From assembly GCA_965203135.1 (NCBI GenBank), contig CBDBBO010000001.1, positions 620,001 through 684,000 on the forward strand: a stretch of DNA of 64,000 nucleotides. Direction: 5' to 3'. This stretch comes from CATOSD01 sp965203135 (lineage in GTDB: Bacteria > Chloroflexota > Dehalococcoidia > Lucifugimonadales > CATOSD01). Every line of letters starts with the position of its first letter. Position 1 is the stretch's first letter. The position numbers and the translations under genes are program-made. The notes beneath the pieces are model-generated. The model saw only the letters and a program-made list of their open reading frames with translations. It was not told the DNA's origin and searched no databases. Shown here piece by piece: positions 1-9,062 of this stretch.

Positions 1-1035
1 AGCCTCGACGAGGATGGGCCTTACGGCCCTGCGACGACGTTCGAGGCGCTGACGGCGATGGCGTTCGTCCACTTCGCGGGCATCGGCGCCCACTTCCAGG
101 TGATGGAGGTCGGGCTGGGCGGCAGGCTGGACTCCACCAACATCGTGCGGCCGGAGGTGTGCGCGATAACGTCCATCAGCCTGGACCACGTGGCCACGCT
201 GGGGGACACGGTGGAGAAGATCGCCTTCGAGAAGGCGGGCATCATAAAGCCCGGCGTGCCGGTGGTCGCCGCCCCCAACAGCGACGCGGCCATGGGGGTG
301 ATCGCGCGCATCGCCGAGGAGCGCGGCGCGCCGCTGGTGCGCGTCGAGCGCGAGTTGTCGGTTTCCAAGCTGGATTCCGACCTGTCGGGACAGTCTTTCG
401 TGGTCGAGGGACTGCGCGGCGTCTACCGGCTTCGCACTCCCCTGCTGGGCGACCACCAGCTTGCCAACGCCGCGACCGCCATAGCGGCCATAGAGTCCCT
501 GCCCGACCGCTACGCGGTATCCGCGGAGAGCATCGTCGGCGGGATAGCGGACGTCCGCTGGTCCGCTCGGCTGGAGGTGCTGTCCACGAACGGCCGCACC
601 CTGGTGGTGGACGGCGCCCACAATCCCCACTCCATGGGCCGGCTGGTGGAGGCCGTTCGAGAGAACTTCCGGTTCAATCGTGTTATCCTGATATTTGGAT
701 CGCTGGGCGGACACAGCGCCGAGGGCATGGCGGACGCCATCGCGGCGCTCTCGCCGGTGGTCGTGGCGGTGCGCTCGCGCCATCCCAGGTCCGCCGCATC
801 CGGGGGCATTGCCGAACTGTTCGAGTCCAGAGGCGTGACGGTCGCGCACCGGACGGAGGACGTGGGCGAGGGGACGCGCCGCGCCTTGGAGATGGCCGGC
901 GACGGCGACTTGGTGCTGGGCACCGGCTCGCTGACGGTGGCCGCTGAGATCATCGAGCATGTGAGAGGAATACCCCCCGAGCTGTACCCGACAATCAAGC
1001 TGCCCCCGTCCAGGGGCGCGCAGGACACGGTGTGA
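1..1035 (+). CDS. folC: Bifunctional folylpolyglutamate synthase / dihydrofolate synthase, C-terminal part
   Basis: Adds glutamate to folates, and usually also joins dihydropteroate to glutamate, using ATP in the cytoplasm. The frame is open from base 1, so the N-terminus with the P-loop lies outside the window. Visible family motifs are FEALTAMAF, a GLGGRLDSTN segment, SISLDHVATLGDT followed by EKAGIIKPG (Mur-ligase-type central domain), and DGAHNPHS at the start of the C-terminal glutamate-ligase domain. The TGA stop overlaps the GTG start of fabF (GTGA), so the two are probably translationally coupled. Identification is firm; whether it is mono- or bifunctional cannot be judged from the fragment. 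Confidence 0.95.
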   Translation, partial: SLDEDGPYGPATTFEALTAMAFVHFAGIGAHFQVMEVGLGGRLDSTNIVRPEVCAITSISLDHVATLGDTVEKIAFEKAGIIKPGVPVVAAPNSDAAMGVIARIAEERGAPLVRVERELSVSKLDSDLSGQSFVVEGLRGVYRLRTPLLGDHQLANAATAIAAIESLPDRYAVSAESIVGGIADVRWSARLEVLSTNGRTLVVDGAHNPHSMGRLVEAVRENFRFNRVILIFGSLGGHSAEGMADAIAALSPVVVAVRSRHPRSAASGGIAELFESRGVTVAHRTEDVGEGTRRALEMAGDGDLVLGTGSLTVAAEIIEHVRGIPPELYPTIKLPPSRGAQDTV

Positions 1036-2291
1036 ACGACATGAACGAACACAGACGGCGAGTGGTGGTTACCGGCATGGGGGCGATAACGCCCCTCGGC
1101 ACGACGATCGACGAGTACTGGGGCAACCTGGTGGCCGGCAAGTCCGGCATCGCCCCGGGCGTGATGTGCGACTACAGCGACTACCCGTGCCGGATAGCGG
1201 GCGAGGTGCCGGAGTTCGACGCCGCGGACTTCATGGATCGCAGGGAGTCGCGGCGAATCGCGCGCTTTTCGCAGATGGCGGTGGCCGCGGCGGGCCTAGC
1301 TATCGAGCACGGCGGGCTGGACCTGTCCAGGGAGGACCCGGAGCGGTTGGGCGTGGTGATGGGCAACGGCAACGGCGGCTTTCCGGTGACGGAGGAGAAC
1401 GCCCGCATCATGATGCAGCGCGGCGGCATGCGGGTGAGTCCGTTCTTCATTCCCATGATCCTGCCGAACATGGCGGCGGCCAACGTGAGCCGGCTGTACG
1501 GACTTAAGGGCTACACCTCGACGGTGATCACGGCGTGCGCCGCGGGTAACCAGGCCATCGGCGAGGCGGCGGAGGCGGTGCGCAGGGGCGCGGCGGACGT
1601 GATACTGGGCGGCGGCTGCGAGGCGGGCATATGCCAGCTCGCGCTGGGCGGCTTCAACGTCATCAAGGCGCTGACGCGCAGCAACGACGAGCCGGAGAAG
1701 GCGAGCCGTCCGTTCGACGCCAAGCGCGACGGCTTCGTACCCGCCGAGGCGGCGGCGGTGCTGGTGATAGAGAGCCTGGAGCACGCCATCGACCGGGGTG
1801 CGAACATACTGGCGGAGGTCGCGGGCTACGGCGTGTCCTCCGACGCATTCCACGCGGTGCAGCCGGACGAGGACGGCGCCGGGGCCGCGCGGGCGATGCG
1901 CTGGGCGCTGGAGAACGCGGGCGTCGGCATCGACGAGGTGGATTACATCAACGCGCACGGCACGTCCACGCCCAAGAACGACCACGTGGAGACGCTGGCG
2001 ATCAAGTCGCTCTTCGGCGAGCGCGCCTACGATGTGCCCATCAGTTCGACCAAGTCGATGATCGGGCACGCGCTGGGCGGCGCGGGCGCCGTGGAGGCGG
2101 TGGCCTGCATCCAGTCCATTGCCACCAACGAGATTCACCCCACCATCAACTACGAGCACCCCGACCCGGACTGCGACCTCGACTACGTGCCCAACGTGTC
2201 GCGCAAGACGCGGGTGGACACGGTGTTATCGAACAGCTTCGGGTTCGGCGGCCAGAACGCCTGCCTGGTGTTCAGGCGGTACGAGGAGTAG
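1032..2291 (+). CDS. fabF: 3-oxoacyl-[acyl-carrier-protein] synthase II (beta-ketoacyl-ACP synthase)
   Basis: Condenses malonyl-ACP with acyl-ACP during fatty acid elongation in the cytoplasm. The 419-residue product has the normal KAS II length and the full catalytic set: Cys169 in TACAAGNQ, His309 in NAHGTSTPKND, Lys341 and His346 in STKSMIGHALGG, and the C-terminal NSFGFGGQNA glycine loop. Translation can start at GTG 1032, overlapping the folC stop, or at ATG 1041; the coupled GTG is used here. No acpP or fabD/G lies nearby. Family assignment is certain; the specific role (FabF rather than a secondary KAS) is inferred from overall similarity. Confidence 0.93.
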   Translation: MNDMNEHRRRVVVTGMGAITPLGTTIDEYWGNLVAGKSGIAPGVMCDYSDYPCRIAGEVPEFDAADFMDRRESRRIARFSQMAVAAAGLAIEHGGLDLSREDPERLGVVMGNGNGGFPVTEENARIMMQRGGMRVSPFFIPMILPNMAAANVSRLYGLKGYTSTVITACAAGNQAIGEAAEAVRRGAADVILGGGCEAGICQLALGGFNVIKALTRSNDEPEKASRPFDAKRDGFVPAEAAAVLVIESLEHAIDRGANILAEVAGYGVSSDAFHAVQPDEDGAGAARAMRWALENAGVGIDEVDYINAHGTSTPKNDHVETLAIKSLFGERAYDVPISSTKSMIGHALGGAGAVEAVACIQSIATNEIHPTINYEHPDPDCDLDYVPNVSRKTRVDTVLSNSFGFGGQNACLVFRRYEE

Positions 2292-2341
2292 CTGAGAACA
2301 GTATCTTCTCAACGGCTTAAAGCTGTCACGACCCTGTCGGA

Positions 2342-4078
2342 ATGCGTTGGAGTTCAGATCGCTTGAACAAGAAACTTCTGATTCTTGGCTGTGCGGGTCG
2401 CAAGCGAGGTTCCGACCGTCCGCTCCCCGCACTAGACCGATACGACGGGCCAACCTACCGCGTGGTCAGAAAGTTCTTGCGGGAATACCGGTGGCCTGAA
2501 GACGTTTCAATAGCCGTTCTGTCCGCAGAGCACGGGCTGTTCGGCATCCTGAAAGGCATTCAGAACTACGACAAGCGGATGGACTCGGCCACGGCTAGAG
2601 CCAAGGTTGCGGAGTGTTCGACTATCTTGGATAGGTGGGCAACCTCCCATCGGTCAGTGCATGTGTCGCTTGGCAAAGACTACATGCCAGCAGTTCAACC
2701 CGGGCTGGAGAGGCTCGGACTCGAGCAAGAGGTCTTCAGTGGAGGGCAAGGGGAAAAGCTGCACCATCTGAAGACATTTCTCAGAGGAACATCGCCGAGC
2801 AAGAGAACCAAGGTCGAACTCGAGGCAGGCACCGGCAGATACAGATACTTTCTGCCGGATTGGGACGACCTGTTGGACCCGCGCTTCGACTTCGAGGGCG
2901 ACTCCTTTTCGGGCGCCTCACGTTCGCAGCGAGGGGATAAGCACTGCTGCGTCTTGATGAAGCCGAGAATGTCCGATGGAATGTTGCTCAGCCTTGCACA
3001 GCAAAGTACACCGAAGGGGCCGCTGCGACGGCCGGAAGGTACAGAGCCCCGTTCACTCGCGCCTCCGCCGTTGCGTAGTCACTTCGGGCTTGCCGACGAC
3101 CAGTATCTCTTCGGCGATTGCGGCGCGTTCAGCTACGTGAACGAGGCTGTGCCGGAAATCTCGGTTGAAGAGGCCGTCGCCCTCTACGAATCGTATGGCT
3201 TTGACTTCGGAGCGTCGGTGGACCACATTCCGGTCGCGTCGGTCATGAGCGACGGGCAACGGGTGGAGCTTACCGAGAAGGAACGGCGGAGTAGGGTCAA
3301 CATAACACACGAGAATGCCAAGTCGTTTATCGAGTCGGCTAGAGACCGCAAGGTCGCCTTCACGCCCGTCGGCACAATCCAGGGACTTACCCCGGAGGAC
3401 TTCGCGCAAGCCGTCAAATACTATTACGGATTCGGCTATCGGCACATGGCGATAGGCGGGCTCGTTCCAAGGAAGACCAAACAGGTGGAAGCAATCGTAA
3501 AGGCAGTAATGCAGGCTGTCGGCGAACTCCCTCGGCGCCCATGGATTCACCTGTTCGGTGTGTATCGGCCAACGCTGCAAGCACTCTTCCGAGAACTGAA
3601 AGTGGACAGCTTCGACAGCGCGTCGTACTTCCGCAAGGCCTGGCTGCGTTCCGACCAGAACTATCTGGCCGCGAACGGGCAGTGGTACGCGGCCATCCGA
3701 GTGCCTATGACAAGGGACGGACGCACCCGGAACCGGCTGGAGAAGATGAATGCCGACTTTGAGTTGCTCGAACAGCAAGAAAGTGCAGCGCTCAAGCTCC
3801 TGTCGCAGTATGATAAAGAGCAGGTTGGAGTCGGCGAAGTTCTTGACGCGGTACTCGCGTATGATGAGAACTTGGCAAGGTCAAGCGAAACTAAGTCGAT
3901 GCAAGAGAAGTACAGGCGCACGCTTACCGAGCGGCCATGGCGGGAGTGCGAGTGCAACTTCTGCCGAGAGTTGGGCATACACATGCTAATCTTCCGGGGG
4001 GCGAACAGGAACAAACGTCGTGGCGCGCACAACACGCTGATGCTGTACGGCAAACTGAAAGAGAGTTCTCAGAAATAA
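2342..4078 (+). CDS. dpdA: DpdA-like tRNA-guanine-transglycosylase-family protein with N-terminal DUF6884/YaaA-like domain
   Basis: The family swaps guanine for a 7-deazaguanine base; DpdA members act on DNA instead of tRNA. Residues about 10-150 (GCAGRKRG, SAEHGLFG) resemble the DUF6884/YaaA-like domain. Residues about 250-565 are the TGT barrel: FGDCGAFSY (Asp259, matching the DSGGFQ catalytic region), FTPVGTIQG, IGGLVPRKT, DSFDSASYFRKA (Asp422/Asp425, nucleophile region), and a zinc site C536-x-C538-x2-C541 with His563. Its 578 residues exceed ordinary Tgt (about 375). Base composition is clearly lower in GC than its neighbours. It heads an operon with a UvrD-type helicase (27-bp gap) and a PD-(D/E)XK nuclease. 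A tRNA-directed function is the main alternative. Start is ATG 2342; TTG 2363 is also possible. Confidence 0.78.
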   Translation: MRWSSDRLNKKLLILGCAGRKRGSDRPLPALDRYDGPTYRVVRKFLREYRWPEDVSIAVLSAEHGLFGILKGIQNYDKRMDSATARAKVAECSTILDRWATSHRSVHVSLGKDYMPAVQPGLERLGLEQEVFSGGQGEKLHHLKTFLRGTSPSKRTKVELEAGTGRYRYFLPDWDDLLDPRFDFEGDSFSGASRSQRGDKHCCVLMKPRMSDGMLLSLAQQSTPKGPLRRPEGTEPRSLAPPPLRSHFGLADDQYLFGDCGAFSYVNEAVPEISVEEAVALYESYGFDFGASVDHIPVASVMSDGQRVELTEKERRSRVNITHENAKSFIESARDRKVAFTPVGTIQGLTPEDFAQAVKYYYGFGYRHMAIGGLVPRKTKQVEAIVKAVMQAVGELPRRPWIHLFGVYRPTLQALFRELKVDSFDSASYFRKAWLRSDQNYLAANGQWYAAIRVPMTRDGRTRNRLEKMNADFELLEQQESAALKLLSQYDKEQVGVGEVLDAVLAYDENLARSSETKSMQEKYRRTLTERPWRECECNFCRELGIHMLIFRGANRNKRRGAHNTLMLYGKLKESSQK

Positions 4079-4105
4079 CCTTCCAGTTCGCTTGAGGACA
4101 TACAG

Positions 4106-6283
4106 ATGTCAATCACCCTAGAACAACTGATATCGGGCATTGAGGCCAAGAATGGCTTTGCCTTGGACCAAGCCCAGAAGGACGCGATAGGCTACGGCGA
4201 CGGGCCATTGTTGATATCGGCCGGACCCGGTACAGGCAAAACCGAAGTGCTGGTAGCCCGCTGTTTGAAGTTCATCTGCTGCGATGGCGTGGACCCGGGC
4301 TCCATCATCCTGACTACCTTCACCGAGAAAGCTGCCAGAAACTTGGAAGACCGATTGTCGGAAGCTCTGCTTTTCTTGGCGAGTCAGTATCCTGAACTTG
4401 CGAGCGTTGACCAGTCCAGCTTGAGGATAGGCACACTTCATGGGCTTTGCAACAAAATCTTGCAGGAGTACCGGTACACCGAGTATCAAAACCTACGCTT
4501 GCTCGATGAGATGGAAGCTGCCCTGCTAATCCATCGGTTAGTGGAAAGCAAAGTGGACACTGCGGCGAAGACTGAAATTGAAAAGCAGTTTGGGTACGTC
4601 TTTGGAAGAAAACGTAACAGCGTCAAGAACAGATGGGATTGGTCGCTTGCTCTTATGACGCTGTTCAATCGGCTCATTGAAGACCAGATTGATTTGAACA
4701 GGCTAGAAGCGGCTGGCGATGGATGGGCATCGCTCCACGAGGCGTACCACATTTTCGAACAAGAACTCGCCGGGGCGTACTCCTGCGACTTCGCGCATCT
4801 ACTACGACACTTCCTGAACTTTCTCGGAACGGGGCAAGGCAACGCCTTTCTGGAGGGTAGTGGGGAATTGCGTCCGCCACTGACCCACGTCTTGGTGGAC
4901 GAGTACCAGGATACGAACCCAATCCAGGAGTCCATCTACTTTCGGCTCTGTAAGGCCTTGCCGCACAACATCACTGTCGTGGGAGACGACGACCAAGCGC
5001 TTTACCGGTTCAGGGGCGGCACGGTTGAATGCATGGTCGGCTTTCCTTCGTTGTGCCAGACAAGTTGGAACGTAAAACCTCAGGTGATCTATTTGTCGGA
5101 CAACCACCGCTCCGACGAAGAAATCGTAAATTGGTGCCGAGACTACATCACATCTTTTCCCCAAATGACGGCCCCGAACGTCCGGATAGCCGACAAACCA
5201 CCACTTCGCTCATCCTTGGGACGCACGGGAACGCATCCCGCGGTCGGGTTGATTAGGACGAGCAAAGTCTCAGAATATCCTGCTCAAGTCGCCAGGCTCG
5301 TCAAGGATTTGCGAGCGAACGGCGTAATTCAGGACTACTCTCAGTGCGTGCTGTTGTTGAGAAGCGCGCGGAACTCCGCCCGCTATGCCGGGCCATTCCA
5401 AGACGCATTCGAGGCCGAGAACATCCCGGTTTACAACCCTCGTTCCAAGGACTACTTGGAGCAACTCGAAGTGGCTCAATGCCTCGGCGCGTTTATACGC
5501 ATCGTCGATCCTGAGTTGATACACCTTAGCAAGATTTTGGGGTCTCTCACCAAGAACTTGGTTGAAGGATGGGTTAGGGAATTCGACGCCCTAGCTCAAA
5601 TCGCCCCCGGATTGGCCAACTACGTGGACGAGGGAGCAGCAGCGATCAAAGTCAAGAAAGCGGACGAACTCATTACCGCCGACACTCCTACCATTATCTA
5701 CCGGATTCTGTCCCATCAACCGTTTGTTGGCTATCAGTCGGAACCGGAGAAGGACCTTCGCCTTAGCAAGCTGACTAGGTTGTTCGAAGCATTCTGCGCC
5801 CAGTATGGACGCCCACTTCGCATAGATAAAGCGAACCCCGGGGAGTTGCCAGGATGGTGGTACGGCTATTTCTACTACGGACTTTGCGGCTATCTGGCCC
5901 AAAGATCGTTGAACGACGATGAGGATGACGAAGCGGTGTGCCCGGCTGGATACTTCCCAATTATGACCGTCCACCAAGCCAAGGGGCTGGAGTTTGACTT
6001 TGTGTTCGTAGGCAATCTAGGTCTCGCTGTTTGGGACAGTAGTTCCCATCATCTCGAGCAGGACTTGCGACAGTTTCGCCACAGCTCGCCAGCGGTCGTT
6101 CACTCTATAGGCGACGCTCAATGGCACGACGACGTCCGCCAACACTTCGTTGCCTACTCGCGCGCAAAGTATGCCCTGATCTTAGTAGCGGGCGCTAGCC
6201 AACTGCATAAGAAAGCTAACCAGACCGCTTCGTTCGGAGGACGGGGAGGCGGCTGGGTGCGGCAGAACATTCTTCGGCTGTAG
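4106..6283 (+). CDS. UvrD/PcrA-family superfamily 1 DNA helicase
   Basis: An ATP-driven 3'-5' DNA helicase by family. All SF1A motifs are visible: Q motif LDQAQKDAI (20-28), Walker A AGPGTGKT (39-46), Ia TTFTEKAA, motif II VDEYQDTN, motif III VVGDDDQALYRFRGG, motif IV SDNHRS, motif V TVHQAKGLEFDFVFV, and motif VI QHFVAYSRAKYALIL. The 725 residues carry no nuclease domain, but the next gene supplies one 10 bp downstream, an arrangement like AddA/AddB split partners. The first motif-VI position reads VAYSRAK instead of the usual VALTRAK/VAxTRA, a mild change. GC is about 52% in sampled lines (31 of 60 bases at 4321-4380 and again at 4501-4560), against 49 of 60 in fabF at 1861-1920, pointing to transfer together with the dpdA-like gene. 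Confidence 0.93.
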   Translation: MSITLEQLISGIEAKNGFALDQAQKDAIGYGDGPLLISAGPGTGKTEVLVARCLKFICCDGVDPGSIILTTFTEKAARNLEDRLSEALLFLASQYPELASVDQSSLRIGTLHGLCNKILQEYRYTEYQNLRLLDEMEAALLIHRLVESKVDTAAKTEIEKQFGYVFGRKRNSVKNRWDWSLALMTLFNRLIEDQIDLNRLEAAGDGWASLHEAYHIFEQELAGAYSCDFAHLLRHFLNFLGTGQGNAFLEGSGELRPPLTHVLVDEYQDTNPIQESIYFRLCKALPHNITVVGDDDQALYRFRGGTVECMVGFPSLCQTSWNVKPQVIYLSDNHRSDEEIVNWCRDYITSFPQMTAPNVRIADKPPLRSSLGRTGTHPAVGLIRTSKVSEYPAQVARLVKDLRANGVIQDYSQCVLLLRSARNSARYAGPFQDAFEAENIPVYNPRSKDYLEQLEVAQCLGAFIRIVDPELIHLSKILGSLTKNLVEGWVREFDALAQIAPGLANYVDEGAAAIKVKKADELITADTPTIIYRILSHQPFVGYQSEPEKDLRLSKLTRLFEAFCAQYGRPLRIDKANPGELPGWWYGYFYYGLCGYLAQRSLNDDEDDEAVCPAGYFPIMTVHQAKGLEFDFVFVGNLGLAVWDSSSHHLEQDLRQFRHSSPAVVHSIGDAQWHDDVRQHFVAYSRAKYALILVAGASQLHKKANQTASFGGRGGGWVRQNILRL

Positions 6284-6293
6284 GGCTACTTAC

Positions 6294-7199
6294 ATGTACC
6301 AACACTTTCAGTCTCTAGACCTACAGAGTTCCGCTCCAACTCCAGCCCGCAGAAGGTACAGCGTAACCTCGGACATCCTCGCCTATCAGCAATGTTCAAT
6401 TCAATACGGCGCGTTTGCGGTTCGCCGCTACGAACCGGCCCTCGTAGTCCAGTTGTTCTACGGCACCATCATTCACCAAGTGTTGGACCGTGCGCACGCT
6501 CACTACAGGGGGGAACTCGGAGTCCCACGAGGAAACATGCCAACGGACTCTGACATTGAACACTACTTCAGCGAAGTTGAAAACGCATTAAAGGCGCGCC
6601 GAATACGGGCGGTCGGCAATGTCCGGGACCAAGCGCTGCGAGTACTGCAAAGATTCAATTCGCTAGAGGGGCCTGCCTTGTATCCCCGCATATTGGATAC
6701 AGAGTGCCTTCTTCAAGCTGAACAGCAAGACTTCATTCTTCACGGCAACGTCGATGTACTTGCACAATCCGATGTCGCCGATAGCAACAAGGTAGAAATA
6801 TGGGACTATAAGGGGGCCAAGCGCCCATCCATGGGCGCGCCGGAATACCAACGGTATGTCTTCCAGTTGCAAGTCTACGCCGACTTATACCGGCAAAAGA
6901 CCGGGCAGACACCGACCAAGGCCATCTTGTATTTCCTCAACGAACTCGCTCCAGACCCTGCCCCTCAATCGCGACCTGTCAACGCCTTGCTGGAAGTGAC
7001 CCTGGACCCGCCCGCCGTCCAGCAGGCGTTGCAGTCGTTTGGGCACACCGTTCAGAATATCGAAACTGCCCGCACGTCAAGACAGTGGCCTGACCCAGCA
7101 GAAGATCCGGGGGAAGCAACCTGTGATGCCTGCGATCTTAGGTGGAACTGCTCAGCAGCGGCCAATCTGGGGAGAAAATACCCTCTCATCTACCCATAA
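6294..7199 (+). CDS. PD-(D/E)XK nuclease with Fe-S cluster cysteines (Cas4/AddB/Dna2-like)
   Basis: A RecB-family nuclease domain of 301 residues. Visible in order: a lone N-terminal cysteine in LAYQQCSIQYG, a GTIIHQVLDRAH helix (GxxxH motif), LHGNVDVL (motif II Asp), VEIWDYKGAK (D-x-K motif III), FQLQVYADLY (motif IV Q-x3-Y), and a C-terminal C-x2-C-x5-C cluster (CDACDLRWNC). One N-terminal plus three C-terminal cysteines is the 4Fe-4S iron-staple layout of AddB, Cas4 and Dna2. It lies 10 bp after the helicase gene and shares its lower GC, so the two likely form one helicase-nuclease complex. No cas genes or CRISPR repeats are present, so a Cas4 role is unlikely. Confidence 0.9.
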   Translation: MYQHFQSLDLQSSAPTPARRRYSVTSDILAYQQCSIQYGAFAVRRYEPALVVQLFYGTIIHQVLDRAHAHYRGELGVPRGNMPTDSDIEHYFSEVENALKARRIRAVGNVRDQALRVLQRFNSLEGPALYPRILDTECLLQAEQQDFILHGNVDVLAQSDVADSNKVEIWDYKGAKRPSMGAPEYQRYVFQLQVYADLYRQKTGQTPTKAILYFLNELAPDPAPQSRPVNALLEVTLDPPAVQQALQSFGHTVQNIETARTSRQWPDPAEDPGEATCDACDLRWNCSAAANLGRKYPLIYP

Positions 7200-7248
7200 G
7201 CGATAGTTGGGAAAAGAGCCGGCGCTGTTAGGCACAACCCCAGCGCCC

Positions 7249-7992
7249 TCACGCCCCGCCCAGCCGCGCGAGCAGCGGGTCGGGGATGCCGGCTTCGGCG
7301 AAGCCTCTGGCGCGCAGTATGCAGCTATCGCATGTGCCGCAGGGCAACTCGCCGCCCTCGTAGCAGCTCCAGGTGTGCTCCAGCGGCGCGCCGAGGCGCG
7401 TGCCGAGCGCGGCTATCTCGGCCTTCGACAGGTCGATGATAGGGGTCTCTACTCCGATGGCCACACCGTACTCGGTCCAGAGCTTGCTTCCGGCGTCCAG
7501 CGTCTGCCGCGCCTTGTCGTAGAACTCGGGCCGGCAGTCGGGGTAGCCGCTGTAGTCCAGGGCGTTCGGGGCCATGTAGACGGACGCGGCAACCTCGTCT
7601 GCGGCCACGCCCTCCTCCTCGATGGCGTGCAGCACGTTGCTCTCCAGGTAGGCCGCCGCGAGAGCCAGGAAGATGGTGTTGCGCAGCGGCACGTAGGTTA
7701 TCGGCACGCCGTGGCCTATCTCGTCGCTGGGGCGGCCCGACGGCATTGGGAAGCGGTCGGGATTGGTGAGCGCGGAGTACCAGGCGATTTCCGACAGGAA
7801 TGAGATGTCGAGCAGCCTGTGCTCGATGCCCATGACTCCCGCGATTTTCGCCGCGCAGTCGACCTCCTTCGCATGGCTCTGGCCGTAGTGGAAAGTGATC
7901 GCCGCCAGGCTGTCGACGCGGTCTTTGGCGTAGGCCGCGACAGTGGTGGAATCGAGGCCGCCGGAGAGCAGGATAACTGCGTAGCTAGGCAT
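7249..7992 (-). CDS. queC: 7-cyano-7-deazaguanine (preQ0) synthase
   Basis: Converts 7-carboxy-7-deazaguanine and ammonia to preQ0 with ATP. The 247-residue product begins with the PP-loop SGGLDSTT (10-17), contains VPLRNTIFLALAAA, and ends with the zinc-binding cluster C-x7-C-x2-C-x2-C (CYEGGELPCGTCDSC). Start ATG 7992 is 11 bp after the metF stop, so it is in a metF-queC transcript. It converges on the DpdA-like island, whose substrate would be preQ0. No queD, queE or folE lies in the window, so it may serve tRNA queuosine, the DNA system or both. Its GC is that of the host, unlike the island opposite. Confidence 0.95.
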   Translation of the reverse strand: MPSYAVILLSGGLDSTTVAAYAKDRVDSLAAITFHYGQSHAKEVDCAAKIAGVMGIEHRLLDISFLSEIAWYSALTNPDRFPMPSGRPSDEIGHGVPITYVPLRNTIFLALAAAYLESNVLHAIEEEGVAADEVAASVYMAPNALDYSGYPDCRPEFYDKARQTLDAGSKLWTEYGVAIGVETPIIDLSKAEIAALGTRLGAPLEHTWSCYEGGELPCGTCDSCILRARGFAEAGIPDPLLARLGGA

Positions 7993-8003
7993 GGAAGCGT
8001 GCT

Positions 8004-8885
8004 CTACCCTTCCCCCTCGTGGTCGGGCAGACGGAGGTCGCGGAGCACGCGGGACACCGAGCGGGCGCGGTTGAGCGCGTAGAAGTGCACGCCGTCGACG
8101 CCGTTGTCCCAAAGCTCCCTCACCTGGCGCGTGGCGTGCTCTATGCCGAGCTCGCGCACCGCCTCGTCGTCGCCATCGTGCCGGGACAGCTTCTCGTCCA
8201 GCGCGGGCGGAATGCCGGCGCCGCACAGCGCGGTCATGCGCCGAATCTGGGACGCGCTCAGTATGGGCATGATGCCGGCGATGATGGGCGCCTGTATGCC
8301 CGCCTGCCGCGCCCTGTCGAGAAAGCCAAAGAAGTCGGCATTGTCGAAGAAGAGCTGCGTCACCAGGAACTCGGCGCCCAGGTCGACCTTCATCCTGGCG
8401 TATTCGAGGTCCGACTCGGGGCTGACCGCCTCCGGATGCGTCTCGGGGTAGCACGCCGAGCCGATGCCGAGGTCGTAGTTCTCGCGGATGTGGCTTATGA
8501 GATCGGTTGCATGGGCGAAGCCGTCCTCGACGGGCACGAACCGGTCGCTGCCCCTGGGAGGATCGCCGCGCAGCGCCAGGACGTTCTCTATTCCGGCGGA
8601 GTCCAGCCGCCTCAGCACCTGGTCAACTTCACGCCGGGTCTGCGCCGAGCATGTGAGGTGCGCCATGGGCAGCAGCGGCGTATCGCGCAGCACGCTTACC
8701 ACCATCCCCTCGGTGACTTCCTTAGTGGAGCCGCCCGCGCCGTAGGTCACGGACACGAACGAGGGCCGAAACACCGAGAGGCGGTCCAGAGAGCGAAAGA
8801 AGGCCCTGTGGCCCCGTTCATTTCTGGGTGGGAAGAACTCGAACGAGATGCTGCGCTCGTGCTTGAGAATCTGGCTAATCTTCAT
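8004..8885 (-). CDS. metF: Methylenetetrahydrofolate reductase
   Basis: Reduces 5,10-methylene-THF to 5-methyl-THF for methionine synthesis; FAD-dependent TIM barrel. The 293-residue product has the usual bacterial length. Recognisable segments are SFEFFPPRNERG near the N-terminus (catalytic Glu region), SVTYGAGGST, HLTCSAQTRREVD, NVLALRGDPPRG, ACYPETHPEA and QLFFDNADFFGFLDRA, and GVDGVHFYALNRA at the C-terminus. It is first in a two-gene minus-strand unit with queC. No metH/metE is nearby. Confidence 0.95.
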   Translation of the reverse strand: MKISQILKHERSISFEFFPPRNERGHRAFFRSLDRLSVFRPSFVSVTYGAGGSTKEVTEGMVVSVLRDTPLLPMAHLTCSAQTRREVDQVLRRLDSAGIENVLALRGDPPRGSDRFVPVEDGFAHATDLISHIRENYDLGIGSACYPETHPEAVSPESDLEYARMKVDLGAEFLVTQLFFDNADFFGFLDRARQAGIQAPIIAGIMPILSASQIRRMTALCGAGIPPALDEKLSRHDGDDEAVRELGIEHATRQVRELWDNGVDGVHFYALNRARSVSRVLRDLRLPDHEGEG

Positions 8886-9062
8886 GTCAATCAGTTAGCG
8901 CCGCGCGGCAAACGTGTGGGCGCAGCGCGCTCCGCAATGGTCTGGATGGGGTTCGACGCCTCGCGGGACGGCGGCGTCTCGCGCACCCTAGTCTAACACA
9001 CCCATGCGCCAGGCACGAAAATGGCCTAGAATGGTAAACGTTCAGAGTTGATGAGACGAGCG

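Noticed and set aside
6294..7199. The PD-(D/E)XK nuclease as Cas4 of a CRISPR system
   Set aside because: No cas1, cas2, effector genes or CRISPR repeat array are seen; the helicase neighbour favours an AddAB-like pair.
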